Assembly (NCBI GenBank): GCA_037447655.1
Contig: JBBHKE010000754.1
Coordinates: forward strand, 1-64,000
Origin: Zygnema cylindricum
Lineage: Eukaryota > Streptophyta > Zygnematophyceae > Zygnematales > Zygnemataceae
DNA: 64,000 nt
Reading direction: 5' to 3'
Part shown: piece by piece, positions 36,201 through 48,828 of the stretch
How the letters are laid out: each line of letters starts with the position of its first letter
How positions within the stretch are numbered: position 1 is the first letter of the stretch
Program-made: the position numbers and the translations under genes
The notes under the pieces: generated by a model
Databases searched by the model: none
The model's input: the letters and a program-made list of their open reading frames with translations, nothing else
What the model was told of the DNA's origin: nothing

Positions 36201-39188
36201 TTGGCTTACTTCTGAGTTATTCACTTTCTTATTTCACATGACGTCTTTCCCCTTCGATTCTTACTATGGACGGTTCAAATTCTTGTTGGGACTTTGTATG
36301 TTATCAGGAGAACAAAACCCGAGGAATGGGGTCAGGTAGTCGGAGTTTGGAAGATACTAAAAGGAGGAAGACACCGATGGCCAGTCTTTCGGAGAGAAGA
36401 GTACATCCTGGGTTGTTATCGGCTCAAGATCAAAGAACCGCCCATGACGGAGCTGTTACAGCTCTCCAAATGACACCGGACGGCCGTCATATGCTCTCTA
36501 CAGGTGAAAAAACTATCCAGTATCTTTTTTAATTCTAACTTTTTAAAAATCTTGCTGAGACATCTACTGCAGTATATTGAATAGTATTCTGAGAAAATAA
36601 TATTTGAGAATATTAGCTTATAGACGGTCGAGCTTCAGACCTTTTCCTTGTCTGATGCTCAACATATCTGTAAGCGAGAAAAACCGGGGCTTTCCTTTTT
36701 TCACCTGTGAATACTGAACAGGAGATTCAAGGAGGGCCCAACATTACCTTTCCAGTAAATGAATATATAAGGAGGTCGTATGCATGGAGGATAGCTCACC
36801 AACTGTTAATCCATATTAACCGTTGACTGTTAACAACAGCTAATGTGAAGGATATCATCTGTGAATACTTTAAGTCTTATTATGCCTTTGAAAACTTTGA
36901 GCTGCTTGCCTGTTGAAAGGAGTTTTTAAATTTCATTTCATATTTAGTTTCTATGTTTTTTAAGCTTGTTGTTCTGTTCTGAATCCCTGCTTGAGTATTA
37001 TGTTCTGACGTTTTTGTGTGAACTAATTTGTTCTAAGTTATATGGGTGTATCCTCTTCGGATGGATTTAAGCATTGTTTCTGTTTTTAGGAAAATATTTT
37101 GATGTCATGGTGATGTACAACACATCTTTGTCGAAGATTTGAAATATGATTTACAGGCACAGATTCAGGAATGTCAAGCTCTTCTTACTCTGGCTATTTG
37201 AAGCATTTACCTTTTTGTTTGTTTGTTTGCTTGTTTGTTAAATTCATTAGATTCTTGAATGACTGGTTTAGAAAATTGTAAATTGTGAAAATTGTAATGA
37301 TTTGAATTATGATTTACAGACACAGAGTCACAAATGTCAAGCTCTTTTTACTCCGGTTATTTGAAGCATTTACCTTTTTGTTTGTTTGTTGAATTCAGTA
37401 GATTCTTGAATAACTGGATAAAAAAAATTGTAAACTGTAAAAATTGTAAGTAGTAAAAATCGTAATGATTTGAATTATGATTTACAGGCACAGATTCACG
37501 AATGAGGCTTTGGGACATTGCTTCCGGAGGGAATATGCTGGTCAACTATGGGGGAACTCGTAACCGGGCCTTAAGAGGGACACAATTTGCTATCTCTAAC
37601 GATGGTTCGAGAGTATATCATCCATCGGGCATTGCCATTCAGGTGAGCAGTTTTGGGATGAATAGGTCTCTCCCACTCCTTCCTATTTCCTTCTCTCCTG
37701 CCTATTTCCCTCCCTTTCCCTGTCCATCTCCTCCCTTTGTTATTGTAGATGAGATAAGCCCAAAAAATATAAAAAAAGACTCAAAAAATGTTAAACCAAA
37801 TAAGATACTAATGGCTTTTTTAAAGAACCTGAAGTTATCATTTTTGGAAAATCGTCAATTGTTTTTTCATCTTTCCTGTATCACTATTATTTTTTACTCA
37901 AATGTTTCTTTGATACACTATTGCTCTGAGTGAGTTGATGCTTGAGGCAATCAAATATCAAAGAAACAAGAAAAATTATAAATAAATAAATAAATAAATC
38001 TAAAAAAATCAAAATCAAATATGTTGTCCTTTTTTTTGCATATAAAACGTGGTTATTTTTAGCTTTGAGATCGGAGACAGAAAAGTGACTTTCTCTCTTG
38101 AAAAAGGTAATCGACTGTATTGTATGTATGTTGTATTTACCCTTTGTATATTTTATTTTTTTTAAGGTAAACACTAATTGCTGTAAATAATTGCAATTTT
38201 TTAGGTTTTTGACACGTGGACCGGCCGACTACTTTCGACCCTCAAGGGTCATTTTGAAGTCGTCCACTGTTGTTCTTTTCACCCATGGGACCAGGTATTT
38301 TTTTCCTTGAAACTATTTTGGTATATTATTTTTGTACGATTTCTTCTCTTGGTTTTATTCTCGATGTTTTTCCTTTTTTTTTTATGGATCCTTTTTGGTA
38401 CTGCCCCTCTTGACATATGATTCCTACTCAAATGGGTCCATGAGAAAAATGAAATATACCCACAGTAATAGAGTTGTTTGGGGTTTTTTTTTTGGTAAAG
38501 TTGCTTCTTGTTCCTTTCCTGGGATTCTTTTTGTATGTTTTTTCTTTTTATGTTTTTTGATCTTTTCCCTTGTTCTCCTGACATTTTTTGTCGCATACGA
38601 TTTTTTCTTGTTTCCTCGAAATCTCTTTAGGAGAGCAACTAAGCTCTCTTAAAAAACTTTCTGGAAAAATAAATAAATAAATAAATAGATTAGTGATTTA
38701 TATTTGTGGACACTTCACTTTATTATGGTCAATGGGCCCCGTTTATTCATAGGATCTTTGTTTCTGTTTTATTTTTGTAAAACGGTTTTAGAATGCTGTT
38801 TTTGAATAATAATAAGAATAACCAAAAAATTCAAGTAGTTTTATGTTTCTAATATTGGGCTTAAATCTGGTTTGATAATTTTTAAAATTTGAAAAAAAAA
38901 AATAACAGTTTCTGTTTGTAAGTCGAGGCTAAAATTTTAAACGTCTATTGTGTAAACCTGGAAGTTTCCGAAAACTTATATGCAGTTTATGTTTGTACCA
39001 CGGGGCTAAAATTTTGTTCGTGAATTACTAATTAATTATTTATAAGTAATTTTTATTTGAATTCGAAAAGGTTTTGAACTTTTGGGGATGGGTGGATGCA
39101 GGAACTTTTCAGTGGAAGTGGGGACCGGCAAATTTTGGCTTGGGGTCCCCCCCCCCCTCCAGGATTTATCGAGGATCATTTGGAGAAG
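33137..39188 (+). CDS. ERCC8 (CSA): CSA/ERCC8 WD40 DNA-repair protein, at least 8 exons
   Basis: Exons 33137-33286, 33571-33831, 34267-34426, 35058-35245, 36308-36503, 37488-37642, 38205-38294 and 39102-39188 join in phase to 429 codons (human CSA has 396 residues). It follows CSA closely: SLQVDGVEARYLLSGAADGS, VQWYPVDTGIFISGSFDKNV, VRLWDIRRAGSFLLLDQQ, GTDSRMRLWDIASGGNMLVN, LKGHFEVVHCCSF, LFSGSGDRQILAWGP. CSA is the substrate receptor of a CUL4-DDB1 ubiquitin ligase acting in transcription-coupled nucleotide excision repair in the nucleus. The WDIRR in exon 4 fits the DDB1-binding WDxR box. Residues after Lys429 are uncertain: either read-through into the following sequence to a stop at 39246-39248, or splicing to a further exon. 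The proline run before the end comes from an 11-C tract. Confidence 0.92.
37134..37487 (+). repeat. Tandem triplicated 3' splice region in CSA intron 5
   Basis: TTTACAG followed by G/ACACAG occurs at 37150-37156, 37313-37319 and 37481-37487 (the true exon 6 acceptor), at spacings of 163 and 168 bp. Surrounding sequence (TTTGAATTATGA, AATGTCAAGCTCTT, TTGAAGCATTTACC) is also repeated. The copies contain exon-like starts GCACAGATTCA and CACAGAGTCA. Confidence 0.85.
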
Positions 39189-39248
39189 GTTAGCGATTTT
39201 TTTCTTTATAATTTTTTTCTTCTTTACAATTTTTATTTTAAAAAGTAA

Positions 39249-40984
39249 TTTTGATGGAGATTATTTGGCTGGATACTCTAAATAATGAGGAGTAACATGG
39301 TGGTTGTTTGGTTGCTTGTATTTTTTTGTTTGTGATTTTTGTGGTGCCACTTTTTTTTTTTTTGGTCGTGGATATTTTGCTACGAATCATTTTGCTAAAA
39401 ACAGATATTTCAAAGGACATGATGGAGTCCTAGGGTTTTATTTTTATTATTTTTAAAGGGCTTTTTAGGTTTATTTTAGGATTTTAGGTTTTTGTTGGAT
39501 TTCTAGGGTTTAAAGGGTTTTTAAAAACCTGTTAGTAGTAAGTTTATTGTCCTATGCACTCGCTCTGTTAAAGTTTGAAAGTGGACGATGAATTTAGGGA
39601 GTTTTTTTAGGGTTTATTATGGTTTTTTTAGGGTTTAGTATGGTTTTTTTAGGGTCTATTTTGGTATTTTATGGGTTTTTAGGTCTCTCTTAATCCAGTT
39701 AGTAGGTCATTTGCTTTGATACGAATCGGTTCTGATAAAGTTCTGGAGTAATACTGAAATTTTACAGGTTTTTTTCTAGGGTTTTCAAGGAGTTTTTAAG
39801 GTATTTTCTTAAACTGTCAGTAGTAGGTCCTTTTGTCCTTTCAAAGAATTTGCACTGATTAAGTTACGGAAGTGATATCAAAAATATAAGTGGGAGGCAG
39901 ATTAAGAGTGAGCCGGATTGGCTCCGTGAGAGGTGAGAATGAGGGAAAGAAGACAAAAAAAAGGGATAAAAATATAGGGGGAGAAAAGGGATAAACTAAT
40001 AAGGAGAGGCAGACCGAGAGGGCGAGAGGGGGAGAGGAAGAAAAGAGAAAGGGCAGCAGAGGAAGGGAGAGAGGAGGGGAAGGGAGGGGGAGGGGGAGCA
40101 AACCTATAGGGAGATGGGGAGGCGATAAACATGGCGAGGGAGAGGACACGTAAACCGGGAGAGGGAGCGTTTTTCACCATAGATTTAGGGAGATATGGAG
40201 GAGACAAGGTGGGTGGAGGAAGAAATGGCAGATCGATAGAGAGGAAACAAAGCTTACTGAGAGGTAAGAATGGGATGACAAATTTGTGAGAGAGAAAAAG
40301 AGATGTAAAAACTGATAAGTAAAGAACGGTGGAGGGTGAGAAATACGGATGGCGTGAGCAAAGGGAAGTAGGAAGGGAATGATGACGTCCATGAAATGGA
40401 ATCCATGGATGACAAATGGAGCAGGCGGCGGCGCTTTCGCCTGCTTCTTGTTGAATCGATTGAAATTTTAATGAGAATGACGACGTAGGCGACGACGTAG
40501 GCGCCAGATCCCAAAGGTACAAAAAACGGTTGGTTGTGATTCGTCAAGAAGGAACCCCTTTTTTTTGCGGCCTGTCCGCATTTGGCGGTTCTTCGCCTCA
40601 AATATCACCTACTCCAAATGTTGTTATTGTATTCTATTTAATTCAATGAATAACCCCAAATTGAGGTTTTTTTGGCACATCAACCCATATTAACATAAAC
40701 GTTTACTATATTTTATGTTCGGCACCATTTTACAATAGACTTTTATACTAAATGGGACAATTATCACCTTAATAGCATAAACATTTACGCCAAATTAACC
40801 AAAACCATAAAATAGCATTAATAATCACTCTAACTGATTACTAGGAACTTACTTAGTTGAAACCGTAAATATCAAAGTTTACAATTATACGCCGACGCGA
40901 CATTTGACTCAGTTATGTTCTTTACTGAGTTAAAACGACTTTGCACATGCGAATATGTTTGATATTCACACTGTCGACGACGTG
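39249..40984. other. CSA 3' flank: TTTAGGG-like tracts and G-rich purine tract
   Basis: 39427-39800 has many imperfect AGGGTTT units resembling the plant telomere or telo-box motif. 39890-40440 is strongly purine-rich on the plus strand; 40076-40096 reads GGGGAAGGGAGGGGGAGGGG plus G. Open frames on the minus strand here are low-complexity Pro/Ser/Leu runs and not supported as genes. A candidate last CSA exon (39901-39933, IKSEPDW) follows an AG acceptor lacking a pyrimidine tract. Confidence 0.45.
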
Positions 40985-41305
40985 GGTGTTGGACGAATAT
41001 ATGCGAATGGGATTTTTTACAACTTGGTTTCTTCCCCTTTTTAAAACGCACATTCTCAAGCGTCCGCGGTTACTAAACATAATGAATTGTACTTTTTCAC
41101 TTAAAAAGGTACGATTTTGTACGGTCTAACACTTACCGCACACCACACTATTTAAACGATAACCTATTTCCGTTTTGTACGGTACTTAGAAAATAACCCT
41201 AAATGGCGAAAAGAAAAAAATAGAATAAGCTACACTATTCGAGAATTTGGAAAAAAAAAAGCGGGACGGAATTAGCGTACATCACGCCAATAGCGATTGG
41301 GGTGT
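40985..41305. mobile_element. Partial long-form MITE
   Basis: Matches 17290-17621 and ends with AGCGATTGGGGTG then TA. The left end was not identified. Confidence 0.65.
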
Positions 41306-43255
41306 AGTCTCGTTTCACGTCCTTCTGTGTCGGTTCATGTAGCTTTGTTGTTCGTGTACGGTACCCTTTCACTAGCCGAACACATTTTGTAATTATTGTA
41401 ATTATTTTGTCTCTTCGCTTAGTGGAACGTTATTTTCGTTGACTAGCAAATCTTCGCTTAGTGGAACATTATTTTCGTTGACTAGTAAATCACGCCCGTT
41501 ACACGGGCAATGATTGTGTCCTATTTTTTACAGCCGTTACATGAACGTTTATCAAAACGTAACAAAACCTCGAAGTACTATTGTATTGTTTTAGATTTCT
41601 GTACGGACATTTGTAGACGCGACCCAAAACAAAACGATTGACGTAAAACGGTTGAGGGGATCGAGCAACCAAAATCGAACCTGGACAGTGTCCCGTTTAT
41701 CATGCCCGTTGACACGCGCATGACGGCGTCCTGTTTATCAAAACATCCAAGTACTTTTTGTACTATTCAAGGCGTCCGTACGTACATTTGTAGACGCGAC
41801 ACGAAACAACACAACGATTGACGGAAATTTGCCATTTGCGATTTGCGAGACAGAGTTATCCGTTTGCTGACATTGTCAAAAAGACAAAGCTGCCCGTTCG
41901 GTGACGTGGGCCGGGGGACACGCCGTTTATGGGTACAGACGAACAAAAAGTCGGCCTATTTAAAGGTTTTCAAACGGACGACCAAAGGTCTATAATTTGT
42001 ATACTGATTGCGTCCATCCCATCTTTTCGCGCGTACCTTCAAAATGTACCTTTACAATATTTATTGTAGATTTTTGATTCTTTTCGTTTCAAATTCCATG
42101 TACAAAACATTCTTCTTGTTTATAACTTTGCCGTCCGCCGACTTTGATATTGGCCGTCACTAGTTATACCTTTTTGTCTTTTGCAGCTTCGATTCTTTTG
42201 TGGACGTCGTGTTACTGGTTAACTCTAAATCTAGAGTTCGGCTTAGTACTTAGCTTGCTCATTTTGTACACTCAATTTACCGATTATAATGAGAAGACAT
42301 CCTCTCCCCTGTGCTTCTCCTTTTGTATTCTTCTTGCCCCTTTTGTCTTCTATATTTTGCTTCCATATTCTCTTTTGCCATGATTCTACTCTTCTTCATC
42401 TTTGATGCCTTTCACCGATTTATCTCTCTTTCGCCCACTATGCCCTTACCTTCTACAAAGGAAAGGGCTTTATAATAGATGATTATAAAGTTTCATTGTA
42501 AAATATGAACGTATAGATAGTACACTCGTAAGAGTCATTAAATACCTCCCTTGGTACAAAAATTTCGTTCTGACTTTTCGTTTGAAGTGATTTTTTTTAC
42601 CAGGTTTCTCACTACAAAAGATGAATCTTACGTAACCAAACAGGCACCTAATAGACGACAATGAACTACACGGAGTATCCATGACTAGAGCCTTTAGTAA
42701 AAGGATTTATGCAGCATTCATGGACAAATTTAGGCAAACATTAAACTGGACATATTTTCCCAAAAGAAGCTTGTACAATACCCATTACAATTACATCAAG
42801 GTACCACAACAACCGCCACTTAAAAGCTTTAACCAATCATATCGTAGTATCAGATTATAGAATCAAACTTTCAACCATGTGTATACAACAACATGCGTAT
42901 CCGACACTTACACACGAAACAAGAAACAATTTAAAATATTTCTCATTACGCAAGCCAAAACCATAGAAAAATAATAAGCCGACTCCGTTACTAGAGGATA
43001 TTTGCTTACTTTGCAACTCTATTCAACTATGAGACACACCAACATTACCCAAATAAAGTACTTTTTATATAACCGGTATTGTACTGTTATACTAATCCAT
43101 CTAATGGATCCTTGCCTTCTTTAGTAAAGTAACTTAGTTTCCACAACTTTTGCGAAACTCAGTGCCTTTCCTCCTTCCATGCATTTTCCTTTCCTTCCAT
43201 GCTCTCATTGTTAATCATTTTTTTTGTTTTTTTTTGTTTTTATGTTTGTTATTGA
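41306..43255. other. Intergenic between CSA and lipase 3' ends
   Basis: Includes a 39-bp perfect-register tandem duplication (41413-41451 and 41452-41490, CTTCGCTTAGTGGAAC) and no recognised gene. The last few hundred bases before 43256 are probably the lipase 3' UTR and polyadenylation region. Confidence 0.5.
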
Positions 43256-46200
43256 TTAGTTATGGACATTTGTGTCAATTTCGGGTACTATTGATTGACA
43301 AGTAAGATTTTCATTATTTTTTAAGGTATCATAACCGTTCAAGCTAAAAGACAAATCACTTGGAATCAGGCCGGCGCTCACTTTCTCATTCCATACATAA
43401 TATCTTTTCAGTATTTTGAGCATTTCACGTTTGTAAGTATCCGGCTCATGGTCTGTTAACATTGTTTTAGAGACCATTATTTCGTCAAATCGAGGTTTAT
43501 GTCCATCTGCTTGTATGAGTTCGTATTTTCCCTTTTGGGTCTTAATAAGCTTTTCGAGGCTCTTTTTATACTCCTCACTGATAATTGATTTTCCGAAGAT
43601 AATATTGGATTCCAGATCCAAAGCTTCTTCCAGAATAATATCGGGGCTGTCCTCTCCAGAATTATCTCTCATAATATGGTGCAAAGTTCCCGGCGCAGTT
43701 AAAATGACTGATAAACACCCGAAAAACAAAAAGGGAATGCATTGAAACATTTGTGCAAACTATAGCAAAAAGGAACAACTCCTCCCTTGTTGCCTTTTCC
43801 AATCGTACAATGATAGGAAGATTATATTACCATTCCTCAGTTCTAAGCAAAGAGCGAAAGAACTCGCATTTTCAAACTCTGTACTCACCTAGCCCCTTAG
43901 AAGTATCTTTCGGACCGAAGACTTCCTTCACTCGTTCCAATAGAAATTCAGAGAGGCTTCTAAAACTGGAAAAATGAAACATGACCACAAAAAAAAAATC
44001 AAGATTATTGGTGGTGACCATTGAGATCAAAACCATACATCAAAAGTGAGTTTTTGTGTGGCCATATTGTGCGCACTAAAGAAATAAATAGGTATAGTGC
44101 AGAAATAACTAGTCTAGCATGCGTTTTGTTTTTGCAAATATAATAAAAACCATGAAAAGCATATCGCTGAAAGCAAAACTGAAATTCGAAATGAAATTGT
44201 TAGGATTTGTTTGATGTTTGACTTGGTTTCTACGGGTATAATAAGTTTTATCTTTTAACACATATGAGCGGTTGATTTTATTTAATCTCATGGGCAAGTT
44301 ACTTGTTCAAAATAAACAACAAAGGCCCTTTGTCCATCACCACACATACACGTTTATTAATAGTGATGTTTTTATCAATATTCCATCATCTCGTGCCAGC
44401 AAGGTAACTCTCGCCGAAGTGTTTTATTCCGTTTGGTACACCGTGAATCGTTATTAGTGTTAATGTTTTTTTCGTCGCTTAAAACGTCTTTTCTCCGTAC
44501 ACACATGCCGGATTGTGGATCCGAGGGTTGCGATTGAAAGGTAAGATTCTCAGCTTTAGATTGCCTGTCTCCAATTGGAAATCGGAATATGTGTGTACGG
44601 ATTAAATATGTTTTAGGTGGCGGAAAAGTTATTAACTCTAATAGCGATACACGGTGTAACTACGTAGGCTTGTGTGCGACGTTGAGAATCGGCAAAGATT
44701 TTTAAAGGTTAAAATTTGAATGTAACTTCTGTACGGAATGTAGATTTGTAATTTTGTACAAACGTATTAAATTGCAAGATGTAGACTTGCGTCCTATACC
44801 ATATCCCGATTTAAACTACACCGTGAATCGCTATTAGCGTCAATGACTCTAATTGCGGTACCCCGTTTTTTTACCCAAATTCTCAAATAGAATTAATAAA
44901 AACCCTTTAAAAAACAAATTAGAGTAAATAATTTCCTTCAAAACCCCCAAATTCCCTAATAGCGTAAATAATGCTAATTGTTTCATTACACTATCTATTT
45001 CACTACGCTAATATCTATTCACGGTGTAGTTTAAATCGGGATATTTACAATGTACAGAAAACTAACAATTGTTTCATTACACTATCTATTTCATTAAGCT
45101 AATAGCGATTCACGGTGTAATGGTTGTATGCTACAGTATGCCAGTAATACGTCCAAAAATATATAAGGTGGTCGGACTCACCCGTTATCATTAGGGAAAG
45201 CCTTTGCTAATTTCTCGATGGCAGCACCACTGGCACGTGGCACTATGTCATCCTGCCAGTGAAAATGAGAACAAATTGTGTTAGGAAAGTTTAGAAGAAA
45301 GAGATATACGACGCTTCCATAAATAAGTGCTATGCATTTTTTCTTTTTTTTACGCAGGGACTTTGCAAAAAGGAATACCATACACAGTAATCTGCTCTCT
45401 CCCTTTAAAGGTCTCAGAGCCATCTTTCTATTTTATTAATTTTAACATTGGTTTAGAGGATTCCCACAACGATATGATAGTATTTAAATGCAAACTTCTC
45501 AAAAATGTGGATTTCATCACAAAAATACACTGTTTGGCTGATTGTGTTCCATAAACCATGTTCTATAAGGAAGTAATTTCTTTAAACTCAAAAACGTGTA
45601 ACAGACCAGTTTTATCTTTTAAATTCTTCATTATTTTGTGATCGCACACATATATTTTTTGAGCGAGTTGCCACAAACTTAGTCTTCCTCAAGTCAAAAC
45701 AACGAAAAATTTCAACGACTTTTGATACTAGTAGCTTGACAAATATACGTTAATAAAAGTCACATGAGAAATGACAAAACTACCATAATTCAAAGCAATA
45801 AGGCAGGTTGTATTTGTACTTCATGTGCTTCATAAGTTAAGCATCATCCTTGTTATGTTTCTAATTGAATGGATTTTTGAAAATGCTCCCATTTGATACA
45901 CGCTTCTCCGGATTTGTGGGAAATTCTAAATGCAGATAGATAATTTCATCAAACTTTTGGGACGTCACTATTGTGTAGATCAAAATTCAAAGCGATTAAA
46001 ATGATGACGATGTTGCAATGACCTTCTACAACAAGAAGAAGAGAGAAAGGTATGCTTGATTGCAGATTAAAAAATATATACTTCCAATACCTATAGCGAC
46101 GGAAAATTGATAGGGTTGTACATCCTAAAACAAGGCTTATAACCCACAAATAAGTCAGGGAGCATGCCTTCTGACATCAAAATAAATGCTTTATCCTTAG

Positions 46201-48828
46201 GATTTATAAAAACAAGGGCATGTTCGACTGGATGATTTCAACGCCATCACTGACAACTCTTTTATCAAGCTTTGAGAGAAGATGCCTTGGTCTGAGAATA
46301 ATCATTTATGCACAAGCCCAATAATATGAAAAAGAAGATGACAGTAGTTTGCACTTTTAAGAAACATGGACCTTTTTTTTTTACCATCAACTCAGCTCAA
46401 GAGTCTCCTCTCAAGTCTATCCAATAGTTAACGAATTATTTCCTCCTCAGTTTAGCCATGAACTAGACCTCAAGATCCTTTCATGTACTTACTTGGACCA
46501 CAAAGGTGGAAATGAAGGGTGCGTATTCTTCAACGAGCTCCAAGTCAAAACATGCGGGGCAGGCATAGGCCCAACATTTTATTTTGGTACGGTCTGGCAA
46601 TTCTTCGGACTTGCGAAGAATAAATGTAAGGATAGAGGCTACTCCAGCTCCCAAGGAATGTCCAGTCAAGACCAAATCATAATTCTGCAAAGAGATAAAA
46701 AACAACAATCAGAAAAAAAATGAATTTCCAGAGTAAAAACATGTATTTCATTGGCCACTGTTCACCCAAGCTTCGTTCGATTACTTTTAGCAAGTTTGTT
46801 TGCAGCCTAACCAAAATAATTGGCAGTGGAGTGTGGTTTCTTGATTCAAGTGTGGTGCATCTTGATATAGGTTACTAATCTCACGAGAAAGTACGTAGAC
46901 TGAATTCTAGCAAAAAAGTGAATTATTTGGTTTCATTGTTTCTGATTTTCATCTAGAATTAGCTTGGAGTTCGTATGCATACGGAAAAATACTTCGTTGA
47001 ATTAAAAAAAACATAAATATGTATTTTATGATCTCCATTTAAATCAACCTGTAAGAGATGTTCGTTCTCGCCGACTAACAGGAAAATACAACATAGCTAG
47101 AAGTACGAATAAGGAATGATAACTTGAAGTTCTTACATTATATAGCTGTTAGGGTTAAATATACCACAGTGTAGTAGAGAGAGAACAAACTGGCAAGATT
47201 ATTTTAAGTAGCATCATTCCAAGAGTTGAAAATGATTCACAACATTTAATCCAGGACAAGAATCACTTGACAGAACGTGAGTTGCATATTTTTTTGATAA
47301 AAACAATGTTGTGGAAAGGTAGCGGAGGTAACCTCATATTCTTTTTGCTTGAAAAGTTTTTGCAGTTTTGGAATCTCTTCTTCAGCAATCCTGATTGCGG
47401 CGTCGAGCATTCCTGCATGGAAGTACCTGTCACTGTTCACAAAGACCAGAAGAGTCAGATGCAAAAAGATTGTTTGAATGCTTCAATCACATCCATAAAA
47501 TGGCCAGATTAGTCTAAGCCATTCATTTCATACATTTCAAACACAAAAGAACCAAATAAATGTAAACAGGCTCACATGACATGATAAATAATCTTGCTAT
47601 TGACATGGGATTGTTATTACTGTTTTGGAGATCATGTAACACCATTAGCGTTGGCCATGGTTATTTCAGATTCTCAAATTTTACCTCCTTTCAGTCAACA
47701 GTTTGAGCCCAAATCCTTTTGTATCATTTCCACTAATTCACGTTCTCACCGTTATTAATGTGGGCCACATGATTTTTTCACCCGAACTACATTCACACCT
47801 GCATTGGCTGTTGTTGAAGGTACGATTTATTCGTACATTTCTTTAAATTCTTTGGAGTTACAAGTGAAGTCTGTGGCCCAATCGGCTGGACTACTAGATC
47901 CTCGAATTGATAAAACCAAACATTTTTTCTCCTCGTTAACTGCTGTAAAATATTTCGGCTTTTCATGTCTTCAGATTGTACTTTTTCGATAAGATGTGTT
48001 TTTCCTCAATCTGCAAAGATATGAATATTTAAAATTGTTTTAGAAATCACCTGTGTACTTAAATGTAGGGAGGACACATGCATAAAGAAATCCCATTAGA
48101 GAGGTCGATAAGGAATCCTTTAAAATCAATAAGAGTGTATATAGTCTTCAAGTTAAATTAAAAAAAAAAGCATGAAATAGCGAAGGAAAAAAAACAAGTG
48201 TAGTAGCTCATTGAAACAAGTCTCTGGTCATCCTTCTAGACTGCAAGAGAGTGTTCATAAAAGTTAGGCTTTCATCGGACACAAAAAAAAAAATTAAAAA
48301 AGGCCATTAGGCACTACGTGGAGTCTGAATTTTACCCCAAGGATTTTCGCCAGATCCTTTTTTGTTACTTTTTCTGTCAGAAAAAAGGCCGCCATCGCCC
48401 ATCGCAGCCAATAATTAATGTCTTCAAGATCCTTTCTGTATTCCCTCATTCCCCACATGTTAGAAACCTACATGAAAATATCCTTCGGGGTAGTCGTTGC
48501 AGATACGAATTCAAGCCCAAAAATAAATCGAAATTCCCATCATCCGTTTCTATTAGCAAAAATAAAATGAAGAACAGACTCAAGTCAACGCAAGGAAAAA
48601 GGAAAGGACACCCACTTGTCAGTCAATGGCGATCCGACAAACTTCCAATAGAAGACTCCTAGTTTGAGGAGAGCAAGCTTCCACAGTCCTACACTTAATA
48701 AAATTATTGTTTTGGGGCCCAGGTCAATCGCTGTTAAAAGAAGGCTGTTAAGCATCTTAATTATTATATCAGCGGTTGCCAGATGCTCTTTTGCCTCGTC
48801 TACCACATATTTCAGAAGATTTCTTGCC
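43256..48828 (-). pseudogene. Class 3 lipase (DAG-lipase-like), left copy: exons 2-9
   Basis: Minus-strand exons 48828-48616, 48145-48051, 47942-47837, 47426-47333, 46684-46493, 45252-45182, 43965-43889 and 43707-43256 fit in phase. Landmarks are KKCLVLSIRGSSSPADWATD, YFHAGMLDAAIRIAEEEIPK, the nucleophile elbow LVLTGHSLGAGVASI, VVQDDIVPR carrying the catalytic Asp region, LTAPGTLHHIM, and a late SKTMLTDHEPDTY with the likely catalytic His. The closest family I know is the plant class 3 lipases related to diacylglycerol lipase, which cleave acyl esters of glycerolipids. The catalytic core is intact. The 5' side is not: exon 1 of this copy (start codon at 49981-49983) is frameshifted and stops after 10 codons, and the exon 2 acceptor GCAG has become GCAA. 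The AG now available 4 nt downstream shifts the frame into TGA. An alternative start would be needed for expression. Confidence 0.82.
44437..45119. mobile_element. MITE cluster in lipase intron (exons 7-8)
   Basis: Within the 45181-43966 intron lie a 218-bp MITE (44439-44656, TA both sides), a 208-bp family-1 MITE (44819-45026, TA both sides) and the right end of another (about 45067-45117). The middle one is a close copy of 25294-25517. Confidence 0.8.

Noticed and set aside
39427-39800. Interstitial telomere from TTTAGGG-like units
   Set aside because: Units are irregular and embedded in T-rich sequence with variable spacing; not a true telomeric array.
39859-40601. Pro/Ser/Leu-rich minus-strand frames up to 206 codons
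   Set aside because: They arise from the purine tract on the other strand; composition is low-complexity and no family is recognised.
47804-47992. Plus-strand 62-codon frame
   Set aside because: It is the shadow of the minus-strand lipase exon carrying the SIRG motif (47942-47837).
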